Source of the DNA: Acinetobacter sp. UBA3106
GTDB lineage: Bacteria > Pseudomonadota > Gammaproteobacteria > Pseudomonadales > Moraxellaceae
NCBI GenBank assembly: GCA_002365595.1
Contig: DFAM01000007.1
Span: 1 to 35,338, forward strand
Direction: 5' to 3'
DNA: 35,338 nt
Part shown: one piece after another, positions 32,304 through 35,338 of the stretch
Numbering within the stretch: position 1 is the first letter of the stretch
How the letters are laid out: each line of letters opens with the position of its first letter
The notes under the pieces: model-generated
The model's database searches: none
What the model saw: the letters and a program-made list of their open reading frames with translations, nothing else
What the model was told of the DNA's origin: nothing
Translations under genes and position numbers: made by a program

Positions 32304-32338
32304 AAAAAAGGCTGAGCCGCAAGGAGTGTGACTCAGCC
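32304..32338 (-). terminator. Terminator or attenuator between acyl-CoA dehydrogenase and transporter genes
   Basis: GGCTGAG (32310-32316) pairs with CTCAGCC (32332-32338), seven perfect pairs. The minus-strand transcript continues with six U residues (32304-32309). It fills the 57-bp gap between two genes that would otherwise be one operon, so it may lower transporter expression. Confidence 0.75.
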
Positions 32339-32344
32339 AAAACG

Positions 32345-33499
32345 TTAACGCGTAGCATCTTTAATCATGTTACGCGCAATAATCACTTGCTGAATTTGTG
32401 TTGTACCTTCGTACAAACGGAATAAACGAACATCACGGTAGAAGCGTTCAATTGCGTATTCGCTGATATAACCAGCACCGCCATGAATTTGCACGCCACG
32501 GTCAGCTACACGACCGCACATTTCTGTGGCAAACATTTTCGCGCAAGACGCTTCAGTGCTGACATTTTTACCTGCATCGCGCAAACGTGCTGCATCAAGT
32601 ACCATGCATTTAGCTGCATAAATTTCAGCTTTTGAATCGGCCAACATGCCTTGAATGAGCTGGAAATTGGCAATAGGTTGACCAAATTGCTTACGCTCAA
32701 CTGCATATTGCAGTGAATCATCCAGCATACGCGTTGCTGCACCCACACTCAGTGCAGCAATATGAATACGACCTTTATCTAAAACTTTCATCGCAGTTTT
32801 AAAACCAACGCCTTCAACACCACCAATAAGTGCAGAGGCAGGAATACGGCAGTTTTCAAAAATGACGTCACAAGTGTGAGCACCTTTTTGGCCCATTTTC
32901 TTGTCACGTTTACCGAGCGAAATACCCGGTGTCTTGCTGTCGACAATAAATGCAGAAATAGCAGCAGAACCTTTGATATCAGGGTTAGTACGTGCCATGA
33001 CGGTAAATACACCAGCATGCGGTGCATTGGTAATAAAACGTTTAGTCCCATTAAGAATGTATTCGTCACCATCTTTCACTGCAGTCGTTTTGAGTGATGC
33101 GGCATCAGAACCTGAATCCGGCTCGGTTAAACAGAAGGAACCAATAATTTCACCGCTGGCTAACTTAGGCAGGAAATATTGTTTTTGTTCTTCGGTGCCA
33201 TCAATGATTAAACCTGAAGCACCAATACCATTGTTGGTGCCAATTAGTGAACGGAAGGCAGGAGAAGTACGACCAAGTTCAAAGGCAACATAGACTTCTT
33301 CTTCCATGGTTAAGCCCAGACCTTCATATTCTTCAGGAATGGTTAAGCCAAACAAACCTAACTCTTTCATTTGCTGTACGACTTCCACAGGAATTTCATC
33401 CGTTTCAGCAACGAGTTCTTCATTTGGGATTAATACACCTTCAACAAATTGACGAATCATATCGACTAATTGATCTAAGGTTTCCTGATCGCGAATCAT
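32345..33499 (-). CDS. Acyl-CoA dehydrogenase (DcaA-like)
   Basis: A 384-residue FAD flavoenzyme that introduces the trans-2 double bond in acyl-CoA, passing electrons to ETF. The FAD/substrate motifs SFCLTEPDSGSDAASLKT and GTKRFITNAPHA are present, as are ERKQFGQPIANFQLIQGMLAD and the C-terminal signature with catalytic Glu364 (RLYEGTTQIQQ). The ATG at 33499 has GGAG seven bases upstream. Divergent enoyl-CoA hydratase and the downstream AAHS transporter give the arrangement I remember for dcaA in Acinetobacter, where it acts on adipyl-CoA. The chain specificity cannot be read here. Confidence 0.93.
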   Translation of the reverse strand: MIRDQETLDQLVDMIRQFVEGVLIPNEELVAETDEIPVEVVQQMKELGLFGLTIPEEYEGLGLTMEEEVYVAFELGRTSPAFRSLIGTNNGIGASGLIIDGTEEQKQYFLPKLASGEIIGSFCLTEPDSGSDAASLKTTAVKDGDEYILNGTKRFITNAPHAGVFTVMARTNPDIKGSAAISAFIVDSKTPGISLGKRDKKMGQKGAHTCDVIFENCRIPASALIGGVEGVGFKTAMKVLDKGRIHIAALSVGAATRMLDDSLQYAVERKQFGQPIANFQLIQGMLADSKAEIYAAKCMVLDAARLRDAGKNVSTEASCAKMFATEMCGRVADRGVQIHGGAGYISEYAIERFYRDVRLFRLYEGTTQIQQVIIARNMIKDATR

Positions 33500-33812
33500 G
33501 TCCTAACTCCGTTTTTAGGATGTAAATCCTGTTCATTTTTCAATAGGGAGAAATCGAACAAGATCTAGTCACTAAGCTAAATTTATTCGGATACTAATCA
33601 AAAAAAAGCAACTAAACAATACGTACGAAAGTATATATCGCTATGCGGTATTTTATTTTTAATAATAAAATTTATTTAAGTTATTGATTTTATCTAATAT
33701 TTAATAAATTTATACCCCGATAAAAAATTTTAAATACTATAAAATAGGCTTGAATGATTGATAAAACTATGTATATTGCAAATAAAGTACCGCACTGCGA
33801 AATGAGAAGTTT
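33500..33812. promoter_or_regulatory. Divergent promoter region of the beta-oxidation genes
   Basis: A 313-bp very AT-rich gap between the acyl-CoA dehydrogenase and the enoyl-CoA hydratase. AATCGAAC at 33552-33559 reads GTTCGATT on the other strand, matching half of the PcaU/PobR-type operator motif (GTTCGATAATCGCAC, from memory). AGGAT-GTAA-ATCCT (33517-33530) and CGTACG near 33622 are small inverted repeats. No convincing -35/-10 pair was fixed. No regulator gene is in the window. Confidence 0.4.
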
Positions 33813-34592
33813 ATGGAAAGCACCCAAATATTGAAACTCACCATTCAAGAAGATGGCGTGGCGATTGTAGAAATTCATCGCCCGGAAGCAAGAAATGCAC
33901 TGAATCTGGAATTACGTCAGGCGCTTTCAGAAACTTTTCAGCAGCTTAATCAGGATTCATCGGTACGTGCCATCGTATTGACCGGCGGGGAAAAAGTATT
34001 TGCGGCGGGTGCTGACATTAAAGATTTCACCACTGCGACCACAGCTCAAATGTATTTACGCCATACCGAGCAATATTGGCAAAGCCTGGTGGATTGCAGC
34101 AAGCCGATTATTGCCGCTGTGAATGGTTATGCCTTGGGTGGCGGCTGTGAACTGGCGATGCATGCCGACATCATTATTGCCGGTCAGTCTGCTCAATTTG
34201 GTCAGCCTGAAGTGAAACTGGGCTTGATGCCGGGTGCAGGTGGCACACAACGTTTACTTCGTGCGATTGGCAAATTCCAAACTATGCTGTTGGTTTTGTC
34301 AGGCAAATTCATTAGTGCGGCAGAAGCCAGCCAGATGGGCGTGGTGTCAGAAGTGGTGGAAGATGAGCAAACCATTCCGCATGCCTTAAAACTGGCTAAA
34401 ACCATTGCTGGTTTTTCTCCAATTGCGGTTCAGCAAATTAAAGAAGTGACCAACCTGGGTCAGGATCAATCTTTACAGGGTGCACTGGCGCTTGAACGTA
34501 AGGCATTCCAGATTCTATTTGATACCAAAGACCAGAAAGAAGGCGTGAATGCTTTCTTTGAAAAACGTCCTGCACAGTACACTGGAGAATAA
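33813..34592 (+). CDS. Enoyl-CoA hydratase (DcaE/PaaF-like)
   Basis: A 259-residue crotonase-family enzyme hydrating trans-2-enoyl-CoA. HRPEARNALNLEL and GADIKDF form the CoA and oxyanion-hole segment; ALGGGCELAMHADIIIA and FGQPEVKLGLMPGAGGTQRL carry the two catalytic glutamates of true hydratases. GAGAAG lies upstream of the ATG. The 3-hydroxyacyl-CoA dehydrogenase gene starts 3 bp past its stop, so the two consecutive steps are co-expressed. Context suggests the dicarboxylate (dca) set; phenylacetate PaaF is the alternative, but no paaABCDE genes are seen. Confidence 0.93.
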   Translation: MESTQILKLTIQEDGVAIVEIHRPEARNALNLELRQALSETFQQLNQDSSVRAIVLTGGEKVFAAGADIKDFTTATTAQMYLRHTEQYWQSLVDCSKPIIAAVNGYALGGGCELAMHADIIIAGQSAQFGQPEVKLGLMPGAGGTQRLLRAIGKFQTMLLVLSGKFISAAEASQMGVVSEVVEDEQTIPHALKLAKTIAGFSPIAVQQIKEVTNLGQDQSLQGALALERKAFQILFDTKDQKEGVNAFFEKRPAQYTGE

Positions 34593-34595
34593 GAC

Positions 34596-35338
34596 ATGAC
34601 CATTCAATCTATGGCGCTGATCGGTACCGGTGTAATGGGCATGGGCATTGCGCAAATTGCAGCGCAAGCCGGTCTTGAAGTGCGTTTGTTTGATGCCAAA
34701 GCCGGCGCTGCTGAAGCAGGTTTGGCCAAGCTCAAAACCATGCTGGAAAAACTTCAAGCCAAAGGCAAATTCACTGAAGAAGTGCTAAAGGAAACTTTAG
34801 CTCGGTTTACAGTACTCGACAGTATTGAGCAAATTGCAGGCGTGGATTTGGTGGTTGAAGCGATTATTGAAAACCTGGAAATCAAGCAAGGCTTGTTTAA
34901 ACAGCTTGAAGCGATTGTGTCAGAAAATACCATTTTAGCGACCAATACCTCGTCACTTTCAGTGACAGCGATTGCTGCCAATCTTGAGCATCAGGGTCGT
35001 CTCGCGGGCTTCCATTTCTTCAATCCTGTTCCACTGATGAAAATTGTGGAAGTGATTGCCGGTCTGGCAACCGATGAGCAGGTAATTGCTGATCTTCTCG
35101 AGTTATCACAGCGTATGGGCCACTTTGGTGTTCGTACCAAAGATACCCCTGGATTTATCGTCAATCATGCAGGCCGTGCCTATGGCACTGAAGCCTTAAA
35201 AGCCTTGGGTGAAGGCGTAACCTCGGTCTCTGAAATCGACCGTATTTTACGTGAGGGTGCCGGTTTCCGTATGGGACCGCTTGAGTTATTTGACTTAACC
35301 GCACTGGATGTTTCGCATCCGGTGATGGAATCGATTTT
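34596..35338 (+). CDS. 3-hydroxyacyl-CoA dehydrogenase, N-terminal part (partial)
   Basis: The first 247 codons of a gene that runs off the right edge. The Rossmann fold begins ALIGTGVMGMGIAQIAAQAG, with Asp at the end of strand 2 (LFDAK) indicating NAD. LVVEAIIENLEIKQ, the catalytic loop with Ser in ATNTSSLSVTAIA and the catalytic His in GFHFFNPVPLMKIVEV are all present. KDTPGFIVNHAGRAYGTEALKALGEG and FRMGPLELFDL begin the helical dimerisation domain. It oxidises 3-hydroxyacyl-CoA after the hydratase step. Both the dca-type DcaH and PaaH-type enzymes share this N-terminus; the missing C-terminal half would decide. The ATG at 34596 lies 3 bp after the hydratase stop. Confidence 0.93.
   Translation, partial: MTIQSMALIGTGVMGMGIAQIAAQAGLEVRLFDAKAGAAEAGLAKLKTMLEKLQAKGKFTEEVLKETLARFTVLDSIEQIAGVDLVVEAIIENLEIKQGLFKQLEAIVSENTILATNTSSLSVTAIAANLEHQGRLAGFHFFNPVPLMKIVEVIAGLATDEQVIADLLELSQRMGHFGVRTKDTPGFIVNHAGRAYGTEALKALGEGVTSVSEIDRILREGAGFRMGPLELFDLTALDVSHPVMESI

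Noticed and set aside
33813..35338. Phenylacetate (paa) operon
   Set aside because: The hydratase and dehydrogenase would fit, but no paaA-E, paaZ or paaK genes are visible, and the divergent acyl-CoA dehydrogenase plus AAHS transporter favours a dca-like locus.

Overview
The window looks like chromosomal DNA of an Acinetobacter-type gammaproteobacterium. It is moderately AT-rich with very AT-rich gaps, and carries family combinations typical of that genus: an ExaC-like aldehyde dehydrogenase with an Fe-type alcohol dehydrogenase, a NasS/NasT-controlled nas operon, a MoaC-MoaB fusion, and an acyl-CoA dehydrogenase/AAHS transporter pair divergent from enoyl-CoA hydratase. The genus is inferred from gene content, not from a marker gene. 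No rRNA, tRNA, CRISPR array or intact transposase gene was seen.

Layout. (1) 1-7145, alcohol/aldehyde metabolism: the start of a glutamine-amidotransferase-like gene, an NAD aldehyde dehydrogenase divergent from a GAF-plus-winged-helix regulator, an alpha/beta hydrolase, a short-chain dehydrogenase, an Fe-dependent alcohol dehydrogenase and a small unknown gene. (2) 7276-9354: a TonB-dependent outer-membrane receptor. (3) 9534-20841, nitrate assimilation: nasS-nasT read leftward; rightward are a sigma-54 promoter with an ANTAR-type two-hairpin leader, a nitrate transporter, NirB, a NirD-like/FAD-reductase fusion, the nitrate reductase NasA, and mobA overlapping its end. (4) 20966-27170, molybdenum: moaA, moaD, moaE, a moaC-moaB fusion, moeA and modABC, behind a second sigma-54-like promoter. 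(5) 27596-28718: a carboxymuconolactone-decarboxylase-family protein and a universal stress protein. (6) 28936-35338, CoA-linked catabolism: a scrap of a CoA-transferase gene, ETF-ubiquinone oxidoreductase, an AAHS-type transporter and an acyl-CoA dehydrogenase on the minus strand, divergent from enoyl-CoA hydratase and a 3-hydroxyacyl-CoA dehydrogenase that runs off the end. This resembles the Acinetobacter dca (dicarboxylate) locus.

Regions 3 and 4 form one physiological unit. Nitrate is imported, reduced to nitrite by the Mo-bisMGD enzyme NasA and then to ammonium by NirB. The moa/moe/mod/mob genes import molybdate and build the cofactor NasA needs. Nitrogen limitation (sigma-54) and nitrate (NasS/NasT acting on the leader RNA) appear to be combined at the promoter and leader.

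Most noteworthy: the nasA-mobA-moa-mod block lies between two inverted copies of a structured repeat of about 145 bp (17201-17342 and 27257-27400); the ANTAR leader has no recognisable intrinsic terminator; the NirD-like/FAD-reductase fusion lacks Rieske ligands; MoaE has a histidine-rich tail; ModC lacks the usual molybdate-binding C-terminal domain; the regulator at 1986 joins an AcoR-like sensor to a winged helix instead of a sigma-54 ATPase; and a decayed CoA-transferase 3' end still has its terminator.
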